A stretch of DNA of 8,897 bases from Pseudomonadota bacterium (lineage in GTDB: Bacteria > Pseudomonadota > Gammaproteobacteria > Enterobacterales > Enterobacteriaceae): assembly GCA_023425455.1 (NCBI GenBank), contig JAFACP010000178.1:1-8897 (forward strand), read 5' to 3'. The position numbers were made by a program, and so were the translations under genes. The notes beneath the pieces were generated by a model, which made no database searches, had not been told where the DNA came from, and worked only from the letters and a program-made list of their open reading frames with translations. Below are positions 1-6,638 of the stretch, one piece after another (position 1 is the stretch's first letter; every line of letters starts with the position of its first letter).

Positions 1-426
1 CGCGATGTCGCCAGCTCTTCGCACGTGGAGCTGGCGGTGCATCTGTTTGCCGACCTGGCGCTGGCCACCTCGTTCCTGGGCGTCGCGCTTGGGCTGTTTG
101 ACTATCTGGCTGACCTGTTCCAGCGTCGCAATACGCCCGCCGGACGTCTGCAGACCGGCATACTGACCTTCCTGCCGCCGCTGGCCTTTGCGCTCTTTTA
201 CCCGCGTGGGTTTGTGATGGCGCTGGGCTACGCCGGTGTGGCGCTTTCGATTCTGGCCCTGCTGCTCCCTTCCCTGCTGGCGTGGAAAAGCCGGCAGCAG
301 CACCCTCAGAAAGGGTATCGCGTTATCGGTGGTAAGCCGCTGTTGTGTATTGTCTTTGCCTGTGGCGTGGTCATTATTCTGGTGCAATTTTTAATTGCGG
401 CGGGGATGCTGCCGGAAGTGGGTTAA
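1..426 (+). CDS. tyrP: Tyrosine-specific transport protein TyrP, C-terminal part
   Basis: This is the last 141 codons of an inner-membrane aromatic amino acid permease of the HAAAP family, which imports tyrosine by proton symport. The reading frame is open from the first base of the window and ends at TAA 424-426, so the gene begins outside the window; the complete E. coli protein is about 400 residues. Visible hydrophobic segments are roughly codons 13-40 (including [20 protein letters not shown]), 55-95 (including [14 protein letters not shown]) and 115-137 ([19 protein letters not shown]), consistent with the last three or four membrane helices. The ending LLP/MLPEVG and the [20 protein letters not shown] stretch are nearly the same as I recall for E. 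coli TyrP rather than the related Mtr or TnaB. It converges on yecA with a gap of only 30 bp. Promoter and TyrR-box control cannot be seen here. Confidence 0.93.
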   Translation, partial: RDVASSSHVELAVHLFADLALATSFLGVALGLFDYLADLFQRRNTPAGRLQTGILTFLPPLAFALFYPRGFVMALGYAGVALSILALLLPSLLAWKSRQQHPQKGYRVIGGKPLLCIVFACGVVIILVQFLIAAGMLPEVG

Positions 427-456
427 GGGAGCTTGCGCCCCCCTGATCTGTCCGGT

Positions 457-1125
457 TTAATGCAGGCAGCAGCTCTTAAACTTCTTGCCGCTGCCGCACG
501 GACAGGGATCGTTACGCCCCACCTTCGTACCGTTCACCAGCGGCTTTTGCGTCTGCGGCTGCTGGGGGTTCGCCACCCAGTAGTTGTACAGATCCAGCGC
601 GGCCGGCTGGATCACCGCAATACTCGCTTTATATTCTTCTTCCGTCAGCTGATCCAGCGCGTCGCTGTTCTCTTCCGTGCCATGCAGGGCAATCACATCC
701 AGAGAAGCTTTCAGCTCCTGCGGTAAGGCGGACCAGTCGGTCAGCGCCACGCCTCGCATATAGCCATAGCACCACTCCTCAACCACGGTGTAACTCTGGC
801 CGTCCACTTCGTTGTAGCCAAAGACCGGTTCGAACTGCTCGGGGTAGTCGCTCAGACGCTCCGCGATGTCGTTCATATGCTTAAAGCAGAGATCGATAAA
901 CCGGTTCATCTCACGATCGTTTTTCCAGCGCGGAATATACTTCTCACCGCCCCATACCGCCACCAGCCAGCCATCGGGCTCAACCACAACCGGGCCGGAA
1001 AGCACTGCGGTAAGCATGCCGTCAAGTTCGGACACGTCAATCACCGACGCATCGTCATGACCATAAGACATTAGCGTCTCTTCAAGCCACGCCATTTCAC
1101 TTTCAGTTAATGGGCCTTCCGTCAT
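457..1125 (-). CDS. yecA: YecA (AscA), UPF0149 family protein with SEC-C metal-binding tail
   Basis: The product is a 222-residue cytoplasmic protein of the YgfB/YecA (UPF0149) family. The N-terminal helical domain contains [16 protein letters not shown] residues (here [13 protein letters not shown]) and [11 protein letters not shown]. The last 20 residues are a SecA-like SEC-C motif: [11 protein letters not shown] followed by KKFKSCC, giving the CxC...CC ligands that bind zinc or iron in SecA tails. E. coli YecA has been linked to ribosomes and Sec-dependent export, possibly as a chaperone; that role is from the literature and not visible here. I place the start at ATG 1123-1125 and not at the in-frame ATG 39 bases further upstream (1162-1164). 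Position 1125 has a good AGGAG (1134-1138) 8 nt upstream, and the resulting length and [10 protein letters not shown] start align with E. coli MKTGPLNESE. No convincing promoter was recognised upstream. Confidence 0.93.
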   Translation of the reverse strand: MTEGPLTESEMAWLEETLMSYGHDDASVIDVSELDGMLTAVLSGPVVVEPDGWLVAVWGGEKYIPRWKNDREMNRFIDLCFKHMNDIAERLSDYPEQFEPVFGYNEVDGQSYTVVEEWCYGYMRGVALTDWSALPQELKASLDVIALHGTEENSDALDQLTEEEYKASIAVIQPAALDLYNYWVANPQQPQTQKPLVNGTKVGRNDPCPCGSGKKFKSCCLH

Positions 1126-1530
1126 CGCTGATACTCCTGATAAAAAAGGAAGCGATCCTGACATATATCGCCGTCTGTGCCTATCTGAAGTTTAGGACTT
1201 TATTGCTGTAAAAACGTGCACATCGTGAGCTTTGCACAACTTATGCGCATAATTACTCACGTGATACGATGCTGGCTGTTATTTCGCCTTGTGCCGTCAG
1301 GCTGCATAAAACGCGTCAACAGACTTCAGGTTTCACGACCTTAAAGCCAAAGGGAATCTGATCCTGAAGGTAGCCTCGCCGGGAAGCCGACGATTACTGG
1401 CCATAGAAATGCCAGGCAGGCAGCGATATATGACCGGAAAATAGAGATGGTACCTGTTGTGGTCGGTCTGAAAATTGATTAGTTATACGTTCGATAAAAA
1501 ATCATCTGTGAAAAGTCGAATTTCAGGCAC
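1126..1530. other. Gene-free stretch between yecA and the tRNA operon terminator
   Basis: About 400 bp with no credible coding sequence on either strand. The right edge is the tRNA operon terminator. The yecA leader lies at the left, but I found no -35/-10 pair with good spacing for yecA. On the plus strand an extended -10-like TGATACGAT occurs at 1262-1270, with no gene in front of it. A short imperfect GTGCA/TGCAC repeat lies at about 1216-1237. No copy of the leuZ 3' end, which would mark an integrated element, was seen, and no recognisable REP element or remnant of a mobile gene. I assign no function. Confidence 0.6.
1134..1138 (-). promoter_or_regulatory. Ribosome binding site deciding the yecA start
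   Basis: AGGAG on the minus strand, separated by 8 nt from ATG 1125-1123. The alternative ATG at 1164-1162 has no comparable Shine-Dalgarno sequence and would add 13 residues absent from the E. coli protein. Confidence 0.75.
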
Positions 1531-1554
1531 AAAAAAACCACCCGTAGGTGGTTT
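1531..1554 (-). terminator. Intrinsic terminator of the glyW-cysT-leuZ operon
   Basis: On the minus strand an 8-bp perfect stem (AAACCACC at 1554-1547 paired with GGTGGTTT at 1542-1535) closes a TACG loop, and the T run continues to 1531 for seven T in all, three of them in the stem. C(UACG)G is one of the exceptionally stable tetraloop classes. It lies 41 nt after the leuZ CCA end, the expected place for the end of the tRNA transcript. Confidence 0.92.
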
Positions 1555-1595
1555 ATACGACACTGCTTATCATTGATTTTATTCAACTTTTCCCA

Positions 1596-1682
1596 TGGTA
1601 GCCGGAGTGGGACTTGAACCCACACAGCGCGAACGCCGAGGGATTTTAAATCCCTTGTGTCTACCGATTCCACCATCCGGCC
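1596..1682 (-). tRNA. leuZ: tRNA-Leu (anticodon TAA)
   Basis: This is an 87-nt class II tRNA with encoded CCA (1598-1596). It has a 7-bp acceptor stem GGCCGGA/TCCGGCT, a D-arm with AATCGGTAGACA, the anticodon stem-loop AGGGATTTAAAATCCCT with anticodon TAA, a long variable arm, and T-arm GTGGG-TTCAAGT-CCCAC. It decodes UUA and UUG. Compared with E. coli leuZ as I remember it, two base pairs are altered with compensation: pair 2:71 is G-C instead of C-G and pair 50:64 is U-A instead of C-G, so the fold is intact. It is the last of three tRNAs in the operon, 11 nt after cysT. Confidence 0.97.
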
Positions 1683-1693
1683 AGGGAAGAAAG

Positions 1694-1767
1694 TGGAGGC
1701 GCGTTCCGGAGTCGAACCGGACTAGACGGATTTGCAATCCGCTACATAACCGCTTTGCTAACGCGCC
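1694..1767 (-). tRNA. cysT: tRNA-Cys (anticodon GCA)
   Basis: A 74-nt tRNA with encoded CCA. The acceptor stem is GGCGCGT/ACGCGCC with discriminator T, a hallmark U73 of tRNA-Cys. The anticodon loop ATTGCAAAT contains GCA, and the T-arm is TCCGG-TTCGACT-CCGGA. It decodes UGU and UGC. It is identical to E. coli cysT as remembered except for one D-region base (TTAGCAAAG instead of TTAACAAAG). It is the middle gene of the glyW-cysT-leuZ transcript, 51 nt after glyW and 11 nt before leuZ, so processing by RNases is required to release it. Confidence 0.98.
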
Positions 1768-1818
1768 GTAAATCTGTTGTCTTGCGACCTGCACCCGCCG
1801 TAGCCGATGCTTTTAATC

Positions 1819-1894
<76 letters not shown>

Positions 1895-1967
1895 ATGTCA
1901 TCAGGCATTGCCTAATCACTTGATTTTATTATCGTCCGACTAACCGTGCCGCCGTTCGATGCGTTGC

Positions 1968-1995
1968 ATTCTACTTATATGACGTTTTGAGTCAA
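1968..1995 (-). promoter_or_regulatory. Promoter of the glyW-cysT-leuZ tRNA operon
   Basis: A sigma-70 promoter on the minus strand: -35 TTGACT at 1995-1990, a 16-nt spacer, and -10 TAGAAT at 1973-1968. The -35 is preceded by an A/T-rich stretch (TTAAAAATAAC) that could serve as an UP element. The -10 is followed by GCAACGC, the kind of GC-containing discriminator typical of stringently controlled stable RNA promoters. Predicted initiation near 1961 gives a leader of roughly 65 nt before glyW. Growth-rate or ppGpp control is an inference from the discriminator. Confidence 0.85.
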
Positions 1996-2015
1996 CGTTA
2001 TTTTTAACCTCTGCG

Positions 2016-2047
2016 GATCGTTTGCTGAAAATTACGGCGAAACGATC
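2016..2047 (-). repeat. Hairpin overlapping the pgsA stop codon
   Basis: Perfect 8-bp inverted repeat: GATCGTTT (minus 2047-2040) with AAACGATC (2023-2016), extendable by two more pairs across one bulged base. The left arm starts within the TGA stop of pgsA. There is no T run directly after the right arm, so it is not a textbook intrinsic terminator; it could still protect the 3' end of pgsA mRNA or slow polymerase ahead of the tRNA promoter. Confidence 0.5.
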
Positions 2048-2594
2048 ACTGTTCAAGCAAATCGCTGCGCGCGGCGTTCAAATACTGCAGCATTGACCAA
2101 AGCGTCAGCACCGCGGCAACCCACAGCAGACCGATACCGGCCCACTCAACCCAGGCATTAGGACGCCACAACATCCAGACCAGCGCCGCCATCTGCGCGG
2201 TTGTTTTCACTTTACCGATCCATGAAACCGCCACGCTGCTGCGTTTACCCAGTTCAGCCATCCACTCGCGCAATGCGGAAATAATGATCTCGCGGGCAAT
2301 CATCGTTGCCGCCGGCAGCGTAACCCACCAGGTGTGATAATGTTCCGCCACCAGCACCATCGCGATGGCGACCATCACCTTATCCGCCACGGGATCAAGG
2401 AAAGCACCGAAACGGGTACTCTGATTCCAGCGACGCGCCAGGTAACCATCAAACCAGTCGGTCACCGCGGCCACGAGGAAAATCAGCGCGCAGGCAAAAG
2501 GGGCCCAGGTGACCGGCAAATAAAACGCCAGTACAAAGAACGGGATGAGCACAACGCGAAAAAGAGTGAGCAACGTAGGGATATTAAATCGCAT
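2046..2594 (-). CDS. pgsA: CDP-diacylglycerol--glycerol-3-phosphate 3-phosphatidyltransferase
   Basis: This 182-residue inner-membrane enzyme makes phosphatidylglycerophosphate from CDP-diacylglycerol and glycerol 3-phosphate, the committed step to phosphatidylglycerol and cardiolipin. The complete CDP-alcohol phosphotransferase signature D(x2)DG(x2)AR(x8)G(x3)D(x3)D is present at residues D46, D49, G50, A53, R54, G63, D67 and D71, so the metal-binding active site is intact. Hydrophobic segments include residues 7-25, 31-46, 72-84, 90-105 and 150-172. The length equals that of E. coli PgsA. The start at ATG 2594 is supported by homology ([13 protein letters not shown] against [13 protein letters not shown]), but no clear Shine-Dalgarno sequence precedes it. 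It lies 56 bp after uvrC on the same strand and is probably co-transcribed with uvrY-uvrC. Confidence 0.97.
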   Translation of the reverse strand: MRFNIPTLLTLFRVVLIPFFVLAFYLPVTWAPFACALIFLVAAVTDWFDGYLARRWNQSTRFGAFLDPVADKVMVAIAMVLVAEHYHTWWVTLPAATMIAREIIISALREWMAELGKRSSVAVSWIGKVKTTAQMAALVWMLWRPNAWVEWAGIGLLWVAAVLTLWSMLQYLNAARSDLLEQ

Positions 2595-2650
2595 AATGAC
2601 GGTAACTGTCTGTTGTCAGTAAAATTTAGCTCTATGTTGCTACAGAGCCC

Positions 2651-4483
2651 TCAATGTTTCAACGAGTAGTAGATCTTTTCTGCCAGCCCTTGCGAAATAC
2701 CCGGCACTTTTGCAATTTCCTCGACGCTGGCATTGAGCAGGCCTTGTAATCCGCCCATATATTTCAGCAACATTTGTCGGCGTTTCGGTCCGACCCCTTC
2801 GATGGTCTCAAGCGTGCTGGTATTTTTGACCTTTGCCCTTTTTTTGCGATGCCCGCCGATCGCATGATCGTGCGATTCATCGCGGATATGCTGGATAACG
2901 TGAAGCGCAGGCGAATCTGGCGGCAGGCTAAACCCCTCCCCTTCAGGCTCGAAGAACAGGGTCTCCAGCCCCGCTTTGCGGTCGGCGCCTTTCGCCACCC
3001 CCAACAGCAGCGGATGCTGTTTGTCCCACGCAACATCGAGCGACTCAAAAACCGCCTTTGCCTGGCCCAGCTGGCCTTTGCCGCCGTCGATAAGAATTAC
3101 ATCCGGAATTTTGCTCTCTTCAAGCGCTTTACCATACCGGCGCCGCAGCACCTGATTCATGGCCGCGTAGTCATCGCCTGGGGTGATCCCGGTGATGTTA
3201 TAGCGACGATACTCGGCCCGCAGCGGACCGTTAGCGTCAAACACCACGCAGGATGCGACGGTTTGCTCCCCCATCGTATGGCTGATATCAAAACATTCCA
3301 TGCGCTTGACCGCCGGTAATTTCAGCAGCGTCGCCAGCGCGGTTAAACGCGCCTTGACGGTTGACTGCTGGGAGAGTTTGGTGGTCAGCGCGGTGGCCGC
3401 GTTGGTGCGGGCCAGCTTAAGATAGCGCGCGCGGTCACCGCGTGGCCTGGTTTGTACATTGACCCGGCGTCCGGCCAGTTCGGAAAGCGAATCGGCCAGC
3501 AGGGTCTTATCATCAAGGGAAAAGTCGAGCAGGATCTCTGAGGGAAGCGTACGCATCTGGCTGCCCTGCAGGTAGAACTGGCCGACAAACGTCTCAACCA
3601 CTTCACCCAGATCTGTCCCGCCCGGTACTTTCGGGAAATAGCTGCGGCTACCGAGCACTTTACCCTGGCGAATAAACAGCACGTGGACGCAGGCAAGACC
3701 GGCATCAAACGCGACGCCGATGACATCGAGATCGTCGCCGCTGTTCGACACAAACTGTTTCTCCGTCACCCGACGAACGGCCTGGATTTGATCGCGAATA
3801 CGCGCTGCCTCTTCGAACTCCAGCGCGCTACTGGCCTTCTCCATGCGGGTAATGAGCTGAGTCAGCACCTGATCATCTTTTCCGGCCAAAAATAAGCGCA
3901 CGTAGTCAACCTGCCGGGCGTACTCTTCTTCACTGACCAGCCCCGCCACGCAAGGCCCCAGACAGCGGCCAATCTGGTACTGCAGGCATGGACGCGAGCG
4001 GTTACGATAGACACTGTTTTCACACTGGCGGACAGGAAAGATTTTTTGCAGCAGCGCCAGCGTTTCCCGCACGGCATAGCCATTAGGGAACGGGCCGAAA
4101 TACTCCCCTTTCGCATGCTTCGCCCCGCGATGCATCGCCAGTCTGGGGTGCGTATCGCCGCTGAGGAAAATAAAGGGATAAGATTTGTCATCCCGCAACA
4201 GCACGTTGTAACGCGGCTGATACAGCTTGATGTAGTTATGCTCAAGCAGCAGCGCTTCCGTCTCCGTATGGGTGACGGTGACATCAATCGTGTGGATAAG
4301 GGCAACAAGGGCTTCGGTCTTACGCGAGGCAAGTTGACTGCGGAAATAACTGGAAAGGCGCTTTTTGAGATCTTTGGCCTTCCCGACATAGATAACCGTC
4401 CCGCCAGCATCGTACATCCGATAGACGCCAGGCTGGCTGGTAACGGTTTTCAGAAACGCTTTTGAATCGAACACATCACTCAC
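2651..4483 (-). CDS. uvrC: UvrABC excision nuclease subunit C
   Basis: UvrC is the 610-residue nuclease of nucleotide excision repair. It binds the UvrB-DNA complex and cuts on both sides of a lesion. In order: a GIY-YIG domain (G19-V20-Y21, Y32-V33-G34, R42, and a probable catalytic Glu at 81 in LLLEHNYIK) that makes the 3' cut; a Cys-rich segment at 154-178; a UVR UvrB-binding motif near 204-239 ([13 protein letters not shown]); an RNase H-like domain with D399, D438, D466 and H538 that makes the 5' cut; and tandem helix-hairpin-helix motifs at about 556-608. All key residues are present and the length equals E. coli UvrC. The start codon is GTG (4483-4481), overlapping the uvrY stop by 4 nt (GTGA). 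The nearest upstream GGAG is about 14 nt away, so translation is likely coupled to uvrY. Confidence 0.97.
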   Translation of the reverse strand: MSDVFDSKAFLKTVTSQPGVYRMYDAGGTVIYVGKAKDLKKRLSSYFRSQLASRKTEALVALIHTIDVTVTHTETEALLLEHNYIKLYQPRYNVLLRDDKSYPFIFLSGDTHPRLAMHRGAKHAKGEYFGPFPNGYAVRETLALLQKIFPVRQCENSVYRNRSRPCLQYQIGRCLGPCVAGLVSEEEYARQVDYVRLFLAGKDDQVLTQLITRMEKASSALEFEEAARIRDQIQAVRRVTEKQFVSNSGDDLDVIGVAFDAGLACVHVLFIRQGKVLGSRSYFPKVPGGTDLGEVVETFVGQFYLQGSQMRTLPSEILLDFSLDDKTLLADSLSELAGRRVNVQTRPRGDRARYLKLARTNAATALTTKLSQQSTVKARLTALATLLKLPAVKRMECFDISHTMGEQTVASCVVFDANGPLRAEYRRYNITGITPGDDYAAMNQVLRRRYGKALEESKIPDVILIDGGKGQLGQAKAVFESLDVAWDKQHPLLLGVAKGADRKAGLETLFFEPEGEGFSLPPDSPALHVIQHIRDESHDHAIGGHRKKRAKVKNTSTLETIEGVGPKRRQMLLKYMGGLQGLLNASVEEIAKVPGISQGLAEKIYYSLKH

Positions 4484-5136
4484 TGACTGATTAACGGCTC
4501 CGAATTACACAAACCATGACGAATAGCCAGATGAGTCAGCTCGACATCCCCATGAATGTTCAGTTTACTGAACATTCTGTAGCGGTAGCTGTTGACCGTC
4601 TTAGGGCTAAGATTCAGCTGCTCTGAGATCTCATTCACCTTCTGACCTTTAGTGATCATCAGCATAATTTGCAGTTCACGTTCAGACAAGCTGGCAAACG
4701 GCGATTCCGTTTTTTCCGGCTCGATTTGACTCAGTGCCATTTGCTGGGCGATGTCAGAGGCGATATAACGCTGCCCGGCAAAAACCGAACGGATCGCATT
4801 GACCACCTCCTGTGGGGCAGCGCCTTTGCTCAGATAGCCCGCCGCACCGGCCTGCATCACTTTGGCTGGTAAGGGATTCTCAGTATGAACGGTCAGCATG
4901 ATGACTTTGGTATCAACAAAAGCACGGGCAATTTTGCGCGTGGCTTCCAGCCCGCCAATACCCGGCATGTTCATATCCATTAACACCACGTCAGCGGAGT
5001 TCGCGCGACACCATTTAACCGCGTCTTCACCACAGCACGCCTCACCGGCAACGTTGATACCTTTTATATCTTCAAGAATGCGTCGTATCCCTGCGCGCAC
5101 CAGTTCGTGGTCATCAACAAGAAGGACGTTGATCAA
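4480..5136 (-). CDS. uvrY: Response regulator UvrY (BarA/UvrY two-component system)
   Basis: A 218-residue FixJ/NarL-type response regulator, the partner of the sensor kinase BarA. In E. coli it activates the csrB and csrC small RNAs, which sequester CsrA and so control carbon metabolism, motility and biofilm. The receiver domain (about 1-120) has D8/D9, the phosphoacceptor D54 in [10 protein letters not shown]82 and K104. The LuxR-type helix-turn-helix spans about 148-208 ([15 protein letters not shown] through [14 protein letters not shown]). The start is the rare codon TTG at 5136-5134. It is supported by [16 protein letters not shown] homology and a GGAG (5149-5146) 9 nt upstream; no in-frame ATG exists nearby. 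The weak start codon suggests limited translation. In E. coli, uvrY translation is influenced by leader structure and a DEAD-box helicase, and its transcription by SdiA. uvrC follows with overlapping codons. Confidence 0.97.
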   Translation of the reverse strand: MINVLLVDDHELVRAGIRRILEDIKGINVAGEACCGEDAVKWCRANSADVVLMDMNMPGIGGLEATRKIARAFVDTKVIMLTVHTENPLPAKVMQAGAAGYLSKGAAPQEVVNAIRSVFAGQRYIASDIAQQMALSQIEPEKTESPFASLSERELQIMLMITKGQKVNEISEQLNLSPKTVNSYRYRMFSKLNIHGDVELTHLAIRHGLCNSEPLISQ

Positions 5137-5468
5137 AGGAAATGTCTCCAGAATAGGGATAACGCTACTGACTGCTAATTGGGTTTATATTAACGGTTTT
5201 CACCGCAAGATTAAAACGTTAAAAAAGCGGCGATTCGATTTTGCTCTCGTTTTCGCAAATAATCCCCTGCGCCAGGCGCTAAAGTGGTCTCATGACCCAA
5301 TGTGTTTACCACTATTTCCAGCCAACTGTATTCAAAAGGTTACACAGACTGACCACTCCGCATCGACAAGAAAACAGATCTGAAATTTTTGTAACAATAA
5401 TTAACGACACGCGAACCGTGGTTAAACATTTATTTAGGGATAACCCTCGATACCGATTTCTTCGCGAG

Positions 5469-5492
5469 TTTTGTTTACCTGAATAAACAAAA
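5469..5492. repeat. AT-rich inverted repeat upstream of yecF
   Basis: A 9-bp perfect inverted repeat (TTTTGTTTA at 5469-5477 with TAAACAAAA at 5484-5492) around a 6-nt loop. Its right arm shares four bases (5489-5492) with the left arm of the next hairpin, so in RNA the two cannot both form fully. It may be a protein-binding palindrome or part of an alternative RNA fold. Confidence 0.5.
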
Positions 5493-5529
5493 AAGCAGCG
5501 ACGTGCAAAAAACAACCACTGCTTTTTTT
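5489..5529. terminator. Possible bidirectional terminator between uvrY and yecF
   Basis: A 10-bp inverted repeat, AAAAAAGCAG (5489-5498) with CTGCTTTTTT (5519-5528), around a 20-nt loop, with a T run to 5529. On either strand the stem ends in a T tract, so it could terminate transcription in both directions. The large loop and the low GC content of the stem make it weaker than a standard terminator. It stops 14 bp before the yecF -10 element, so it may insulate yecF from leftover transcription or end a short upstream transcript. Confidence 0.45.
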
Positions 5530-5543
5530 GCCGCAGCTTGTGG

Positions 5544-5549
5544 TATACT
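5544..5549 (+). promoter_or_regulatory. Extended -10 promoter of yecF
   Basis: TATACT preceded by TGG (TGnTATACT at 5541-5549) is a good extended -10 element. The -35 position (about 5522-5527) falls in a T run with no TTGACA-like hexamer, as extended -10 promoters tolerate. Predicted initiation near 5556 gives a leader of about 50 nt. The yecF ribosome binding site is GAGGA at 5596-5600, 6 nt before ATG 5607. Confidence 0.65.
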
Positions 5550-5606
5550 CCGCCGCCTTAACTTTGAAAGTCGCGCCCAGGCGCTGTTTTATAATGAGGA
5601 AAATAA

Positions 5607-5831
5607 ATGAGCACACCGGAATTCATCACTGCGGAAAATAACAAAGAACTGGCGCAGGAAGTCTCCTGCCTGAAAGCGCTGCTGACGCTCATGCTGCAAG
5701 CGATGGGTCAGGCTGATGCAGGTCGTGTGATCATCAAAATGGAAAAACAAATCGCGCAGATGGAAGACCAGGCAGAATCGGACGTATTCGCCAATACGGT
5801 TAAGCAAATTAAACAAGCTTACCGCCAGTAA
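5607..5831 (+). CDS. yecF: YecF, small DUF2594 protein of unknown function
   Basis: A 74-residue soluble protein. It starts [26 protein letters not shown] and ends [11 protein letters not shown], matching E. coli YecF over its full length as remembered. It has no signal peptide or membrane helix. Leucine, methionine and alanine spacing across residues 12-36 and charged residues across 42-70 suggest two helices, possibly a coiled-coil pair, with a single cysteine at 20. A GAGGA Shine-Dalgarno sequence sits 6 nt upstream of the ATG, and an extended -10 promoter lies about 60 bp upstream. It is the only plus-strand gene between uvrY and sdiA, divergent from the former and convergent with the latter. 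No function is established for the family that I know of; I would not assign one from position alone. Confidence 0.92.
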   Translation: MSTPEFITAENNKELAQEVSCLKALLTLMLQAMGQADAGRVIIKMEKQIAQMEDQAESDVFANTVKQIKQAYRQ

Positions 5832-5864
5832 AAAAAACGGCTGGATGCGTTGCATTCAGCCGTT
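5831..5864 (-). terminator. Intrinsic terminator of sdiA
   Basis: On the minus strand, a 13-bp stem with one G-T pair (AACGGCTGAATGC at 5864-5852 with its partner at 5848-5836) closes a 3-nt AAC loop and is followed by seven T (5837-5831). It begins 31 nt after the sdiA stop codon. On the plus strand the same hairpin directly follows the yecF stop but has no T run behind it, so it acts mainly on sdiA, though it may protect the 3' end of yecF mRNA. Confidence 0.85.
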
Positions 5865-5895
5865 GCCTCGTCTGACACGCAGAACGAACGTTTTG

Positions 5896-6618
5896 TCAGA
5901 TAAGCCCTGTCGCTGCTGCGTAGCAGGCTATCTGGGTCTTGTTTGGTGCGTTAAATTTCTTCTGCATATTCTTCTGATGGAAGTTAACCGTATTCTCGGA
6001 AATAGAGAGAATGATCGCGATTTCCGCCGAGGTTTTACCTTCCGCCGTCCACTTCAGAATCTCCTTTTCCCGTTTACTGAATTTCATTTCCGGCGGCATC
6101 ACCATCTCATGTTCAAAGCGCAGCAATGAGGTCAGGGCCATTTGAATCAGCATCTGCAGGCGTAATTCAACTTCTTCGTCGCTGAGCGGGTTATCCATCG
6201 CGCTGGTACGAGAAACCGAGAGGAATCCCAGCGCGTGATTAGGCAACATCAGACACTGTGTTATTCCCACACGTAACCCGTGGTCACGCGCGCCCTGCCA
6301 TAATTGCGGGGCATCAGCAAATAATTCATCGCTCCAGGGTAAATGACCCTGAACGAAATTCTCCGGCTTTAACACCGGATCGATAGCGAAATAATTCTCT
6401 GACTGATAATGCGCCATCCACTGCTGCGGATAACTGGTATGCACTGAAATTCTGGGGCGCGTAAAAGGGACCGGGTGACGAACGCAGAGAGCAAAATAAT
6501 CAAATTCTATTGCCTGAGTTTGTCGTTGAAGTTCCTGATAAACCTCGTCAGCCGAGGTCAATTCCTGAAACCGCTGATAGCATTCCCGTCGCCAGGTGAA
6601 AAAGTCTGTATCCTTCAT
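5896..6618 (-). CDS. sdiA: Quorum-sensing receptor/transcriptional regulator SdiA
   Basis: A 240-residue LuxR-type orphan receptor, binding N-acyl homoserine lactones made by other bacteria; E. coli and relatives have no luxI partner, and none is in this window. The autoinducer-binding domain (about 1-170) keeps Y63, W67, Y71 and D80, the residues that line the ligand pocket in LuxR-family proteins. Residue 43 is Ala (FALCVRHP), as in Salmonella as I recall, where E. coli has Ser. The LuxR helix-turn-helix is at 180-240 (FSKREKEILKWTAEGKTSAEI). I chose ATG 6618, which aligns with E. coli MQDKDFF and gives the same length, over the in-frame ATG at 6678, whose 20 extra residues have no counterpart. 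The Shine-Dalgarno sequence is weak. A Fur-box-like site lies 21-39 nt upstream. In E. coli SdiA activates uvrY and ftsQAZ. Confidence 0.96.
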   Translation of the reverse strand: MKDTDFFTWRRECYQRFQELTSADEVYQELQRQTQAIEFDYFALCVRHPVPFTRPRISVHTSYPQQWMAHYQSENYFAIDPVLKPENFVQGHLPWSDELFADAPQLWQGARDHGLRVGITQCLMLPNHALGFLSVSRTSAMDNPLSDEEVELRLQMLIQMALTSLLRFEHEMVMPPEMKFSKREKEILKWTAEGKTSAEIAIILSISENTVNFHQKNMQKKFNAPNKTQIACYAAATGLI

Positions 6619-6638
6619 ACTTACGAAATGAAGCCTCT

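Larger units (their letters stand above)
5137..5606. other. Divergent uvrY-yecF regulatory region
   Basis: 470 bp with no coding sequence that I can support. It should hold the uvrY promoter(s) on the minus strand and the yecF promoter on the plus strand. For uvrY, a possible but weak pair is TTTAAC (minus 5432-5427) and TAATTA (5409-5404) with a 17-nt spacer. Closer to uvrY there is a bulged repeat, AACGTTTT (minus 5220-5213) with AAAACCGTT (5200-5192), and the smaller CGGT-GAAA-ACCG. The repeat AGTGGT/ACCACT lies at 5283-5288/5308-5313, and GGTC-ATGA-GACC falls within and next to it. Nearer yecF are two overlapping AT-rich hairpins, listed separately. A functional SdiA or CRP operator could not be assigned by eye. 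Confidence 0.6.

Noticed and set aside
433..726. Plus-strand open frame of 97 codons opposite yecA
   Set aside because: It lies wholly within the well-supported yecA region on the other strand, shows no family motif and has arginine-rich low-complexity composition typical of an antisense shadow.
1126..1164. N-terminal extension of yecA to ATG 1164
   Set aside because: The downstream ATG 1125 has a proper AGGAG and matches the length and start of the E. coli protein; the extension has neither support.
1165..1530. Possible integration scar downstream of leuZ
   Set aside because: tRNA 3' ends are common integration sites, but I saw no duplicated leuZ end, integrase remnant or composition break that I can support.
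1479..1794. Open frames running through the tRNA-Leu and tRNA-Cys genes
   Set aside because: They read through mature tRNA sequence and the operon terminator; the tRNA structures explain the sequence fully.
1958..1971. A 14-nt exact repeat (GATGCGTTGCATTC) shared by the tRNA promoter region and the sdiA terminator near 5844
   Set aside because: It is itself partly palindromic (GATGC/GCATT) and has different flanks; coincidence is more likely than a dispersed element.
2774..3319. Long plus-strand frame of 181 codons opposite uvrC
   Set aside because: uvrC has all catalytic residues in its own frame; this frame has no recognisable domain and no promoter or ribosome binding site.
5330..5349. 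CTGT...ACAG pair resembling a LexA site upstream of uvrY
   Set aside because: The spacing between the half-sites is 14 nt instead of the required 8, so it is not a LexA box.
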